Assembly (NCBI GenBank): GCA_049521735.1
Contig: JBEKON010000005.1
Coordinates: 1-64,000 of the forward strand
Origin: UBA11358 sp049521735
Lineage (GTDB): Bacteria > Verrucomicrobiota > Verrucomicrobiia > Limisphaerales > UBA11358
DNA: 64,000 nucleotides
Direction of reading: 5' to 3'
How positions within the stretch are numbered: position 1 is the stretch's first letter; each line of letters begins with the position of its first letter. Below, piece after piece: positions 8,458 to 17,900 of this stretch. The position numbers and the translations under genes are program-made. The notes under the pieces are model-generated. The model ran no database searches, was not told the DNA's origin, and saw nothing but the letters and a program-made list of their open reading frames with translations.

Positions 8458-10992
8458 ATGAGCGTTACAGCCAAATCTAAACCGGCGGCAATTCGAAATT
8501 GTCCGGAGTTGATCGCGCCGGCCGGCGATTGGGAATGCGCCCGCGCAGCCGTCGAGAATGGCGCAGCCGCGATTTATTTCGGTCTGGAAAAATTCAACGC
8601 GCGGATGCGCGCGAATAATTTTACCGGGGCCGATCTGCCGAAGCTGATGGAATTTCTGCACCGGCGCGGCGTGCGCGGCTATGTAACGCTTAACACGCTG
8701 ATGTTTGAGAACGAACTTTCAGACATCGAAAAATATCTGCGGATGATGATCGCTGCCGGAGTGGACGCGGTGGTTGTGCAGGACGTCGGTATCTGCCGCC
8801 TCATCCGCCAACTCTCGCCCGATTTTCCGATTTACGCTTCGACACAGATGACCATCACAAGCGCTGGCGGTGTGAAATTTGCCCGCGACCTCGGCTGCAA
8901 TCTCGCTGTGCTCGCCCGCGAATGTTCGATCAACGAAATCAGTCAAATCGCGGATGTTGATTTGCAATTTCCCCTGGAAATTTTTGTTCATGGCGCGTTG
9001 TGCATCGCGTATTCAGGTCAATGCCTTACCAGCGAGGCGCTGGGCGGACGTTCGGCAAATCGCGGCGAATGCGCGCAGGCCTGCCGGATGCCCTACGAAT
9101 TGATTTCCGACGGCAAACAAGTTCCGCTCGGCGACCGGAAATATCTATTAAGCCCGCAGGATCTGGCCGGGTTGGAGGTTTTGCCGGAATTGATTCGCGC
9201 CGGCGTTGCCTCGCTGAAAATCGAAGGCCGGCTCAAATCGCCCGAATATGTGGCCAACATCACACGCATTTATCGGAAAGCTTTGGATGAAATCGTAAAT
9301 TCATCGGCGGCGCTGACTGACAATCCGCAATCCACAATCTCCAATCCGAAATATGAAATGGAAATGGCTTTCAGTCGCGGCCTGTACACCGGCTGGCTTG
9401 GCGGCAACAACAACCAGCAACTCGTCCATGCGCGCTTTGGAAAAAAACGCGGCGCGTATCTCGGCGAAGTCACGCGTGTGTTGCGCGAGGGCGTTATTGT
9501 CCGGCTCGAAGGCCCGTTGAAACCGGGTGACGGCGTGGTGTTCGACGCCGGCAAACCCGAGGAAAATGAGGAAGGCGGACGGGTGTATGAAATCGAAGCG
9601 CGGCACGGCGAAACGTTGCTGGGCTTCGGCAGGGGCGACATTGACTTCTCGCGCGTCCACATCGGCGACAAACTTTGGAAAACGAGTGACCCGGAACTGG
9701 ACCGGCGACTCCGTCAAAGCTTCGAAGGTGACACGCCAAAGTTTCAGCGGCCCATTGAAATCGAAGTGCATGGCGCCGAAGGCAAACCTCTCATTCTCAT
9801 TGCGCACGATGAATTCGGAAATGTCGCAAAGGTCGAATCATCCATGCCGCTGACGAAAGCCGAAAAACAGCCTCTCACAACCGAACGCCTGCGTGAGCAA
9901 CTGGGCCGGCTGGGCGGCACGCCGTTCAAACTCGGCGAGTTGAAAAATAATTTGTCAGGTAAAATTTTGCTGCCGGTAAGCGAGTTGAACCGTTTGCGCC
10001 GCGAAGTCGCCACCGAATTGGAAAAGCAACGTGCTACGCCAAAACGATGGAAGCTGAATGAAGATTACCGCAGAGACGCAGAAACGCAGAGAAATTCAGT
10101 CGTGATTTCCTCCGCGCCTCCGCGGCTTGGCGGTGAATTAGAGTTGATCGTTCTCGTCCGCACTCTACCGCAGCTTGAAGCCGCCTTGAAGTGTGGCGTG
10201 ACGACGGTTTATTGCGAATTTGAAGACCCGAAAAAATATCGCGAAGCCGTGACACTGTTTCACACGGCGCACAGCTGCAAATCCGCGATTTTCGTGGCTC
10301 CTCCGCGCATTTTCAAGCCGGGCGAGAAATGGACGTTGGAACAGGTGCGCTCCTGCAACGCCGACGGCTATCTCGTCCGCAATTACGATCATTTGAAATT
10401 CTTCGCGAACGACCGGCGCATTGGTGATTATTCGCTCAACGTGGCCAACCATATTTCCGCCAACTGGTTCAAAAAACAGTTTGGTTTGGAACGTGTGACA
10501 GCGAGCTACGATCTGAATTTTCAGCAACTCGAAGCGTTGTTGTCAGCCGCGCCGCCGGAATGGTTCGAGGTGACCATTCACCAGCACATGCCGATGTTTC
10601 ACATGGAGCACTGCGTGTTTTGCGCGTTTCTTTCCGACGGCACAGATTATCGGAATTGCGGTCGCCCGTGCGACATGCATGACGTGAAGCTGCGCGACCG
10701 CGTGGGCGCGGAACATCCACTCAAAGCCGACGCGGGCTGCCGCAACACGGTGTTCAACGCGCTGGCCCAGACTGGCGCTGAATATGTGTCGCGGATGATC
10801 AAACTGGGCGTGCGGTATTTTCGCGTGGAATTCCTCAACGAAACGCCGGAACAGGTGGAACAAACGATTTCAAAATACCATCGGCTTCTGCGGGGCGAAA
10901 TTACCGGTACACAACTCTGGCACGAATTGAAACTAATGAACCAGCTCGGTGTCACGCGCGGGAAGATGGGGAAATTCCCAGATTCTTTTTAA
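8458..10992 (+). CDS. duplicated U32 family protein (RlhA/UbiU-type) with DUF3656-like middle
   Basis: 844 residues from the ATG at 8458, preceded by AGGTGGA as ribosome-binding site; a GTG two codons upstream is possible. Residues 15-285 are a U32 barrel with the Cys cluster C-IAYSGQC, SANRGECAQAC and the ECSINEISQI segment. A DUF3656-like region follows at about 300-530. A second U32-like half (about 555-830) has its own clustered cysteines (MEHCVFCAF, YRNCGRPCD). U32 proteins of this kind are Fe-S hydroxylases for 23S rRNA or ubiquinone rather than peptidases. Two short in-frame repeats interrupt linkers (9321-9348 and 10068-10094). The 3' end overlaps the convergent glycosyltransferase gene by 41 nt. 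Confidence 0.88.
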   Translation: MSVTAKSKPAAIRNCPELIAPAGDWECARAAVENGAAAIYFGLEKFNARMRANNFTGADLPKLMEFLHRRGVRGYVTLNTLMFENELSDIEKYLRMMIAAGVDAVVVQDVGICRLIRQLSPDFPIYASTQMTITSAGGVKFARDLGCNLAVLARECSINEISQIADVDLQFPLEIFVHGALCIAYSGQCLTSEALGGRSANRGECAQACRMPYELISDGKQVPLGDRKYLLSPQDLAGLEVLPELIRAGVASLKIEGRLKSPEYVANITRIYRKALDEIVNSSAALTDNPQSTISNPKYEMEMAFSRGLYTGWLGGNNNQQLVHARFGKKRGAYLGEVTRVLREGVIVRLEGPLKPGDGVVFDAGKPEENEEGGRVYEIEARHGETLLGFGRGDIDFSRVHIGDKLWKTSDPELDRRLRQSFEGDTPKFQRPIEIEVHGAEGKPLILIAHDEFGNVAKVESSMPLTKAEKQPLTTERLREQLGRLGGTPFKLGELKNNLSGKILLPVSELNRLRREVATELEKQRATPKRWKLNEDYRRDAETQRNSVVISSAPPRLGGELELIVLVRTLPQLEAALKCGVTTVYCEFEDPKKYREAVTLFHTAHSCKSAIFVAPPRIFKPGEKWTLEQVRSCNADGYLVRNYDHLKFFANDRRIGDYSLNVANHISANWFKKQFGLERVTASYDLNFQQLEALLSAAPPEWFEVTIHQHMPMFHMEHCVFCAFLSDGTDYRNCGRPCDMHDVKLRDRVGAEHPLKADAGCRNTVFNALAQTGAEYVSRMIKLGVRYFRVEFLNETPEQVEQTISKYHRLLRGEITGTQLWHELKLMNQLGVTRGKMGKFPDSF
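9321..9348 (+). repeat. in-frame heptamer array (CAATCCG family) in the U32 gene
   Basis: Four consecutive 7-nt units, CAATCCG, CAATCCA, CAATCTC, CAATCCG, encoding DNPQSTISNPK within a linker of the U32 protein. The same unit recurs at 18129 and 37698. Confidence 0.9.
10068..10094 (+). repeat. octamer repeat (CGCAGARA) inside the U32 gene
   Basis: Three octamers, CGCAGAGA, CGCAGAAA, CGCAGAGA, at 10069-10092 begin an insert of roughly 25 codons (about 10061-10139, residues RDAETQRNSVV onward) between the DUF3656-like part and the second U32 half. A related AACGCAAA array lies at 54901. Confidence 0.8.
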
Positions 10993-11788
10993 GACCGTAA
11001 CGGCGCAGCAATTCGGCAAAAGGTGTCGAACCATTCCGCGCCAGTTTTGGTTTTAAGCCAAGCCGTTGCCAAAGCACATTTAAAAAATCAGGCCGCGGTT
11101 CGTCCGTCTTGGAATCCAGTTTGATTCCCGCCCGCCGCCACATCTCATGCCACAAATGGATGGTATAGGATTCGTTTGTAAATAGCTGTCTTGGCGGATT
11201 TGCATTTTCGGTCAGTAACCGTTCCCAATCCCAATAATCGAGCGGGCAAAAAACTTCGGGCGGTTTGACAAATTGCTGCAATCCGTTTTCGCGCACCATG
11301 CGGTCAATCAAAAGCGGGCCAGTTTTACCCCACGTCAGTCGTGCCCGGTCTTCACGGCTGGCCGCCTCGTAACACTGGCGGACCACCGCATGGCCGGGAG
11401 GAAACTTGAGAACCGCATCCGTGGCTTGAGTCCCGGTTGGGGTTCGTTCGCTCGCAATGATCACCGGCTCCACAAAATCGAATCGTCGGAGACAAACCAT
11501 GTCAGCGTCAACCCACCATCCCCCTCTCTCCAGCAAAAACTTGAAGTGAAAAAGATTAGCAAAGGCTGACACACTGCCTCTGCCCGGGCCGCGGCGGTAA
11601 TAAAAAATCTCGGAGGCCGGCAGAATTTCCGTCGCGTCGCGCAAAACCGTTCCGCGAGGGATATTGCCAATTTCGTCGTAGCAATACAGATGATATTCGT
11701 GGCCATTTTGCAAAAACGAGGTGATGGATAATTGCTCCATCGCCGATAACGGTTTGCCAATCCACAGGCTGTTGATGACTTCTGACAT
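10952..11788 (-). CDS. DXD-type sugar glycosyltransferase (capsular polysaccharide/GT32-like)
   Basis: 278 residues. The N-terminus MSEVINSLWIGKPLS, a Y-D-E segment, the SAFANLFHFKFLLERGG stretch and the DXD motif in WVDADMVCL (about residue 92) match glycosyltransferases with a sugar-binding DXD region. Later conserved features are the TGP segment near residue 153 and IHLWHEMWRR near residue 210. It probably transfers an activated sugar to an envelope glycan; the acceptor is unknown. The gene begins only 6 nt after the stop of the radC fragment, suggesting an ancestral radC-glycosyltransferase operon. Confidence 0.82.
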   Translation of the reverse strand: MSEVINSLWIGKPLSAMEQLSITSFLQNGHEYHLYCYDEIGNIPRGTVLRDATEILPASEIFYYRRGPGRGSVSAFANLFHFKFLLERGGWWVDADMVCLRRFDFVEPVIIASERTPTGTQATDAVLKFPPGHAVVRQCYEAASREDRARLTWGKTGPLLIDRMVRENGLQQFVKPPEVFCPLDYWDWERLLTENANPPRQLFTNESYTIHLWHEMWRRAGIKLDSKTDEPRPDFLNVLWQRLGLKPKLARNGSTPFAELLRRYGLKKNLGISPSSRA

Positions 11789-11793
11789 GCGTC

Positions 11794-11955
11794 TTTTACG
11801 AATAAAAATGCCCTAGTTCTCGCAGCGAGGCGTAATCCTTCTGCCGTTCCGGCGTCGCGCGGCCGATGATGACATGGTCGAGCACGTCGATCTTCAAAAG
11901 CTGCCCGGCGCGAATCAAATCGCGCGTCACCTTGATGTCGGCCTCGCTCGGCGTC
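11794..11955 (-). pseudogene. radC 3'-terminal fragment (about 54 codons)
   Basis: This stretch repeats the last 160 bp or so of the full radC at 14138-14297, with scattered mostly silent substitutions and an in-frame TAA stop. It encodes the RadC C-terminus (SEADIKVTRDLIRAGQLLKI through SLRELGHFYS). It lacks any start or upstream part; similarity ends at 11955. It and the full radC bracket two genes at 12035 and 12789. Confidence 0.9.
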
Positions 11956-12034
11956 ACGCGCGGACAGATTGGAATTTAAAAACCATTCTACGCGAGCATC
12001 TCCGGCTTCACCCCGAACCCGCGCACGCCGGTCT

Positions 12035-12775
12035 CTAGGGCAACCAACGCGAACGGTAAAAGCATTGAGGCAATCCCGCCGCATTCGTGTCCGTAAACAC
12101 GAAGGGCGACACATTGGTCGTGAGCGCAACCCAATCAGTCAAGTTGGTGGACCTCTCCAGGGCGTAATAGTATCCCGGCACACCAACGAGCTGGAGCGTG
12201 AAACTGTTCGTTGCGTATTGTCCTGCCAGAGACAGTTGGTAAGACGGGGTCACAAACTGCAGTAATTGCTGATCGGCCGGCTCGCTGTACCCAAAGATCG
12301 CGTTGGTCAAACCGGGCTCGTACGCGGCCCAGCCAAACTGCTGAAGCGCAAAACTGCCGGGTGACGATGAGTTGACCGCATAGACAATTTGAACACTCGC
12401 CTGCGATGGTACTGGATTGGTCTCGGAGAAATTCGGCGGTTCCTCCAGGATCCAGCGACAAGGCGTGCATCCGGGATAGACATCACCGTCCTGACCGGAT
12501 TCGAATGTATAATTGGTGACGGCCATGCCATTTAGCGTCAAACTCAGTGTTCTTACCGAAAGTGCGGAGGGCACTTGATCGGAATAGAAAAAGCCGTTCA
12601 GAACCGTCCCATCGGCGTTCGTAAAAGTGGCGGTGACCACGATCGGCCAGTTTGTGAGGGTCAGTGAACTGGCAAAGGTCCTTTGGAGCGAGGAATTGCT
12701 GCTCTGAAAACCCAGGCCGGTGGAGACCACAAATCCCGGCAGGCACACAGCCAAAATGAATGCTTTCAAATTCAT
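12035..12775 (-). CDS. secreted protein with verrucomicrobial extracellular C-terminal domain
   Basis: 246 residues, no recognised enzyme domain. A signal peptide spans about residues 1-22 (MNLKAFILAVCLPGFVV...). The last 55 residues (FTLQLVGVPGYYYALERST, then NLTDWVAL and FTDTNAAGLPQCFYR) match the beta-sandwich-like terminal repeat abundant in Pedosphaera-type secreted proteins. The middle is rich in Thr/Ser/Asn. It follows the DUF362 gene by 13 nt on the same strand and may work with it outside the cytoplasm. Confidence 0.75.
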   Translation of the reverse strand: MNLKAFILAVCLPGFVVSTGLGFQSSNSSLQRTFASSLTLTNWPIVVTATFTNADGTVLNGFFYSDQVPSALSVRTLSLTLNGMAVTNYTFESGQDGDVYPGCTPCRWILEEPPNFSETNPVPSQASVQIVYAVNSSSPGSFALQQFGWAAYEPGLTNAIFGYSEPADQQLLQFVTPSYQLSLAGQYATNSFTLQLVGVPGYYYALERSTNLTDWVALTTNVSPFVFTDTNAAGLPQCFYRSRWLP

Positions 12776-12788
12776 GCGATTCCCAAAC

Positions 12789-14114
12789 TCATTGGCTTTC
12801 CATGTAAAGATTGACGGCGTCCTTCACGTTTTGCTCGGTCGCCTGACCCGCCTTGAGGTCACGGATCTTTCGCTCGACGTCCAAACGGTTGGCAGTGGGG
12901 TGATTGAAATCGTAAGTGATGACCTCAATGCTCTGCGGGTCAAGCGTGCCGATGCCCTGGCTGCTGCATCCCAGCATCTGCTGCCGGGTATGGTTGTTCT
13001 GATCGGGATTCAGCCACGAAGCGTAAGGTGAGATCACATCCCGGCACGCAATGTAATCCATGGACACGGGATTCTCACAAGCCAGGACGGTGTTGGTGGC
13101 GGCGGCCGCGCCGGTGCGGCTATACCAGCCGGACCACATGGCGGCGCTAATGTACAAGACCGGGGCGAACATGGTCTTGATATAGCGCCCGGCCAGTTCG
13201 CCGGCGGATTGCGCGGAACCCTGCGTGTAGCTGCTGTTATGAATATCGTAGTAACCGTGCCAGGTTGAACCGACCCCGTTCGGGATTTCCGTCGCGCCGA
13301 AGAACGACTTGATCGCGCTGGTGACACCCGCGTAATCCTCCGAACCTGATCCGTGGTTGTTCAAGGTCGGCATCACGATGGTCTTGATTTGCCGGCCAGT
13401 GTAGCCGCCCTGTTCCCACACGCCGTTCTTCATGTCAATCATCCGCCCGGAAGTCAGCGGGGACTCGAAAACGGGATAAGAAAGAAAAGTCGGCCTGCCA
13501 TTGTAGGAGAAGAAATTTCTGCCCCAGCCTTCGCCGTCCGCCGGGTTCCACCCCGAGAAACCCGGAAAGGTGATGGTCCGCCAAGGACCGGTTGTCCACT
13601 TCTTGGCGGCAACAGGTTTGCCGCCGGCCTGGTACTGCGCCGCCAGAGAGTTCCAATTCTGGTCCGCCCAGTTCTGATAGCGATTGGCCGGTGTGGCATC
13701 AAATCCCGTTGCGCCCGCTCCACCGTAGATCTGAGTGTTGTCGCAAATCAGGATTTCCCCGGAAAACCCCGGGATGGCCAGAATGCCGTCAATGACCCCC
13801 TTGATGCAGCCGGTATGGGTGTACCCTTGATGCGGCCATTGCGCATTGCCCTTGATCACCACGATGTCCGAGGGGCCAATGTACTTTGCCGGGCCGTCCA
13901 ACAACTCCCACAGCTTGGCCGTATTCTGGAAAGGGTCGCCGTTTTTGACCTTGTAGACCCGGGTCAAATTATTCGTTGCCGCTTCACACACCGCGGCAAA
14001 TCGATCCACGAAAAACGGGCTCAAGGTAAGGGCGCTGGAGGCGATGCCATAGCGACGTAGAAACTGCCGGCGCGTCATTCTCTGCGCCTGCCAGATCTTT
14101 TCACCGGGATTCAT
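12789..14114 (-). CDS. Tat-exported DUF362 domain protein
   Basis: About 441 residues from the ATG at 14114; an in-frame GTG at 14141 would overlap the radC stop by 4 nt. A twin-arginine signal MTRRQFLRRYG lies near the N-terminus and is followed by a hydrophobic stretch ending near ALTLSPFF. The body shows DUF362 features: DIVVIKGNAQWPHQG, a GCIKGVIDGI segment and MPTLNNHGSGSEDYAGVTSAIKSF (given in parts: MPTLNNHGS, YAGVTSAIKSF). DUF362 proteins are often linked to Fe-S or redox functions; here no ferredoxin cysteine set is visible. It lies inside the segment bounded by radC and the radC fragment. Confidence 0.85.
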   Translation of the reverse strand: MNPGEKIWQAQRMTRRQFLRRYGIASSALTLSPFFVDRFAAVCEAATNNLTRVYKVKNGDPFQNTAKLWELLDGPAKYIGPSDIVVIKGNAQWPHQGYTHTGCIKGVIDGILAIPGFSGEILICDNTQIYGGAGATGFDATPANRYQNWADQNWNSLAAQYQAGGKPVAAKKWTTGPWRTITFPGFSGWNPADGEGWGRNFFSYNGRPTFLSYPVFESPLTSGRMIDMKNGVWEQGGYTGRQIKTIVMPTLNNHGSGSEDYAGVTSAIKSFFGATEIPNGVGSTWHGYYDIHNSSYTQGSAQSAGELAGRYIKTMFAPVLYISAAMWSGWYSRTGAAAATNTVLACENPVSMDYIACRDVISPYASWLNPDQNNHTRQQMLGCSSQGIGTLDPQSIEVITYDFNHPTANRLDVERKIRDLKAGQATEQNVKDAVNLYMESQ

Positions 14115-14137
14115 GGATTTGTGTTCAGATTCGGTTT

Positions 14138-14845
14138 TCACGAATAAAAATACCCCAGCTCACGCAGCGACGCAAAATCCTTCTGCTGTTCCGGCGTCGC
14201 GCGGCCGATGATGACATGGTCGAGCACGTCAATCTTCAAAAGCTGCCCGGCGCGGATCAAATCGCGCGTCACCTTGATGTCGGCTTCGCTCGGCGTCGGG
14301 TCGCCGCTCGGATGATTGTGCGCCAGCACGACAGCGGCGGCATTGGCCGCGATGGCAGCTCTGAACACCTCGCGCGGATGCACTAGAATCGTGTCGAGCG
14401 TGCCCTGCGAAATCTGTTCAACGCGAATCAGCCGGTGCCGCGTGTTCAACAAAATGATTTGAAACGTTTCGACCTGGCGAAGGCGATTGTCCTCGCGCAA
14501 TAAATTCACAATGGCTTCGGGCGTCTCGAGCACGGTTGATTCCGTCCGCAAGTCCGCCGCCATTTTGCGCGCCAGCGCAAACGCCGCCATGAGTGTCACT
14601 GCCTTGTCGCGCCCGATGCCCTTCACTTTTTGCAAATCCGCAACGGACGCCTGCGCGAGCGATTGGAGCGTGCCGAATTTTTGCAAGAGTTGTTTGCCAA
14701 TCTCGACGGCATTGGCGCCTTTCAAGCCGGTGCGGAGCAAAATCGCGATTAATTCCGCATGACTCAAGGCGTCCGCGCCGAGTGCCGCCAGCCGTTCACG
14801 CGGGCGTTCGCTGACGGGTTGATCCTTGAGGCGCATGGATTTCAT
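14138..14845 (-). CDS. radC: RadC family JAB/MPN domain protein
   Basis: 235 residues from the ATG at 14845 (MKSMRLKDQPVSERPRERL); the reading frame is open 12 codons further but lacks similarity there. An N-terminal helix-hairpin-helix region (VKGIGRDKAVTLMAAF) precedes the JAB/MPN metal-site motif AHNHPSGDPTPSEAD. Despite its name, a DNA repair role is doubtful, and RadC homologues are often carried by mobile elements. Its last 160 bp are duplicated at 11794-11955. Confidence 0.95.
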   Translation of the reverse strand: MKSMRLKDQPVSERPRERLAALGADALSHAELIAILLRTGLKGANAVEIGKQLLQKFGTLQSLAQASVADLQKVKGIGRDKAVTLMAAFALARKMAADLRTESTVLETPEAIVNLLREDNRLRQVETFQIILLNTRHRLIRVEQISQGTLDTILVHPREVFRAAIAANAAAVVLAHNHPSGDPTPSEADIKVTRDLIRAGQLLKIDVLDHVIIGRATPEQQKDFASLRELGYFYS

Positions 14846-14860
14846 GCCGATTGATTTAAC

Positions 14861-14890
14861 CGCGAAACAACCGAAACACACGAAAAATTA
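14861..14890 (-). repeat. 10-nt-period repeat upstream of radC
   Basis: Three decamers on the plus strand (CGCGAAACAA, CCGAAACACA, CGAAAAATTA) lie 16 nt upstream of the radC start. The position and period match other upstream repeats in this window. Confidence 0.6.
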
Positions 14891-14950
14891 ATCGGAGGGC
14901 GGAGTGAGGGAACAAAGTTTCCGCGCCTACGGAGCTTTCTTGCACGCGAC

Positions 14951-14980
14951 AAATCTGTGTTTCATCTGTGGCTATCTGTG
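14951..14980 (+). repeat. ATCTGTG repeat upstream of addA-type gene
   Basis: Three ATCTGTG cores spaced 11 and 10 nt apart lie just before the start codon at 14998, in the same orientation relative to the gene as the copies before lpxA. Confidence 0.8.
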
Positions 14981-14997
14981 TCTAAAGTTTCCGCCAG

Positions 14998-17900
14998 ATG
15001 GAATCCGCGCGCACCCGAAACGATTCACTCACGCTGTCGCAGCGTCGGGCTGTTGCTGCGCGCGGCAACGTGCTCGTCATGGCCGGCGCGGGTACGGGCA
15101 AAACACACACGCTCATCCAGCGTTGTCTGGACTGCCTCTGCAATGAAGGCGCTTCGCTCGACGAAATCCTTGTTGTCACCTTCACTGAAGCCGCTGCGAC
15201 GGAAATGAAACAGCGCTTGCGCGCCGCGCTGGAAAAAAATCTCAACTCTCAACCCTCAACCCTCAACCACTTTTGCGCCGAGCAGCTTGCGCTCTTCGAC
15301 ACCGCGCATATCGGCACGTTGCACAGCTTTTGCCTCAAGCTCGTGCGCGAACACTTTTACGAGCTTGGCCTCGATCCCCAACTCATCGTGCTCGACGAGG
15401 GCGAAACGCGCCTGCTCGCGGAGGAAACGTTGGACGGACAATTTCAATCGCATTACGCCGGACAGGCCGGGCTTTCTGCCGCCGCGCAAAATCTCATTCA
15501 AATTTACGGCAACGGCGACGAACGTCCGATCCGCGCGATCCTGCTGCGATTGCATCATTACATCCAGACACGGCCTGACGCCGACCGCTGGCTCGCGGAA
15601 CAAATCACGCGGTTCGCATCGCCGGAGCCGGTTGAATGGCGCGAATGGCTGCCCGGCGCCATCCGTAACTGGCGCGATGAATGGCTGCCCGTTCTGGAAA
15701 ACCTCGGAACGCCGGCCTCCGGCACGGCGCGTTCCAAGCGGGACGAACTTCGTGCCGTGCCGGAGGCCGGCGCTCCAAGTAACAACGAAAAGGCCGCCGA
15801 GTGTCTGGAAATTCTCCGGAAACTGCCGAAAGATTCTTCGCGTGAACAAGCGGCGCAGATTTTGAAACAATTGAGCGCAGCAGGCGAAATCTGGCCCAAA
15901 GGACGCAAAATGAAACTGGAGCCGCCGCTGAAACCGTTCTTCACCGGCGTTGAATTTCTGTTGTCGGTTGCCGCGATGACCCACGACAAAGACCCGCTGG
16001 CCGAGGATTGGGATTGGATTCGCGGTCACATGACCACGCTCCTGCAACTGGCGCGGGAATTCGGGGAAAAATTCGCCGAACGCAAACGCGCCGACGGCAT
16101 TCTGGATTTTCATGACTTGGAACAATTTGCCTTGAAGCTGCTTTGTGATTCCGCCGCCGGCAAACCGACATCCGCCGCCGAACATTGGCGCAAAAAAATC
16201 CGGTTCGTCTTCGTGGATGAGTATCAGGACATCAACGCCGCGCAGGACAGAATCATTCAGGCGTTGAGCCGGGAGGTCGCGGCGGCGAATCGTTTTCTCG
16301 TCGGTGATGTGAAGCAGAGCATTTATCGTTTCCGGCTGGCCGACCCGAAAATATTTCGCGATTACGCCAAAACCTGGCGTGACAGCAATGGTCAGACCAT
16401 TCCGCTGGCTGAAAATTTCCGCAGCCGCGAGAGCCTGCTCGGTTTTGTGAATTCGATTTTTGAGCTGCTCATGCGCGAGGAAGTCGGCGGCGTGGGTTAC
16501 GACGCGGAGGCGCGATTGCGATTCGGCGCGCCGGAACACCGCGCAGCACTCAGCCTCGCCAAAAATCCGTCGCCGCGCGTGGAATTGCTGCTGCGATTCA
16601 AAAGCGGACGCAATGACGGGCCGGCGGACGGTGAATCCGGCGGCGACGACTTGGCGGAACTCGAAGAAACCGGGAAAGAGGCGCGGCTCATCGCGCGCCG
16701 GCTGCGTGAACTGATCGCGCAAGGCCATAAAATCCGGGACGAGGCGAAAGACACCGAACGCGCAGTCGAATGGCGCGACGTGGCGGTGCTGTTGCGCGCG
16801 CCGTCGAACAAAGCCGAGGCGTATGCAAAGGAATTCGAGCGCGCCGGCGCGCCGCTCGTCGTCGAACGCGGCGGATTTTATGACAGCGCGGAAATTCTGG
16901 ATTTGCTGGGCCTGCTGCAACTGCTTGACAACCCGTTGCAGGACGTGCCAGCCATCGCCGTATTACGCTCGCCGCTGGCCGGCTTGTCGCCGGATGAACT
17001 GGCGACGGTCCGGCTGGCCGCCCGGGACACGCATTTTTGGACGGCGCTCAATCGAATTCAGAATTCAGAATTCAAAATTCAGAAGGAACTGCTCCAAAAA
17101 GTTGAAATTTTTTTGGATCGCTACCGCCGCTGGCGGCAACTGGCGCGGCAGGCGTCGTTGTCACGGTGCCTGGAAGACGTGCTGGCTGAAACGCATTATG
17201 CCGAATGGCTGCTTTCGCGGCCCCGCGGCGCGCAGCGGCGCGCAAACATTGAACGATTTCTCGGCCTTGTTCAAAAGTTCGATCAATTTCAACGGCAGGG
17301 ATTGTTTCGCTTCCTGAAATTCGTCGAGGCGCAACAGGCCGCCGAGGCCGAGCCGGACGTCGCGGCGGTTGCCGGTGAAAACGCCGTCCGGCTGATGAGC
17401 ATTCACCAGAGCAAAGGTTTGGAGTTTCCGGTCGTAGTGGTGGCTGATCTGGCGAAACCGTTCAACGAACAGGACCTGCGCGGCGAAATTATTTTTGATG
17501 AGGAATTCGGCTTGTGCCCGCGTGTCAAACCGCCCCGACATCGGATGTCGGGGCATTATCCGAGTTTGCCGCATTGGCTCGCGCAACAACGCCAGCGCCG
17601 CGAGCAATGGGGCGAGGAATTGCGGCTGCTCTACGTCGCCATGACCCGCGCGCGCGACACGTTGATTCTCACCGCCACCGTCACGCAAAAAAAATGGGAA
17701 ACGCTTTGGACAAAACCGGACGCGATCACAACACAAGCCATCGTCACAGCAAAAAGTTACGCCGACTGGTTCGCTCTCTGGTTTGCGCAGCAGGCAAATG
17801 GGTTGAGTCCACAGCAAACTGAAGGCGAATTCCCGCATTTGCGCTGGCGATTCACGGAGGATGAAGAATTGGCAAACCGGCGGGACGAGAGCACCGGCTC

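Noticed and set aside
15256..16920. Open frame of 554 codons antisense to addA
   Set aside because: No domain similarity; it mirrors the GC-rich codon pattern of addA, whose motifs are clear.
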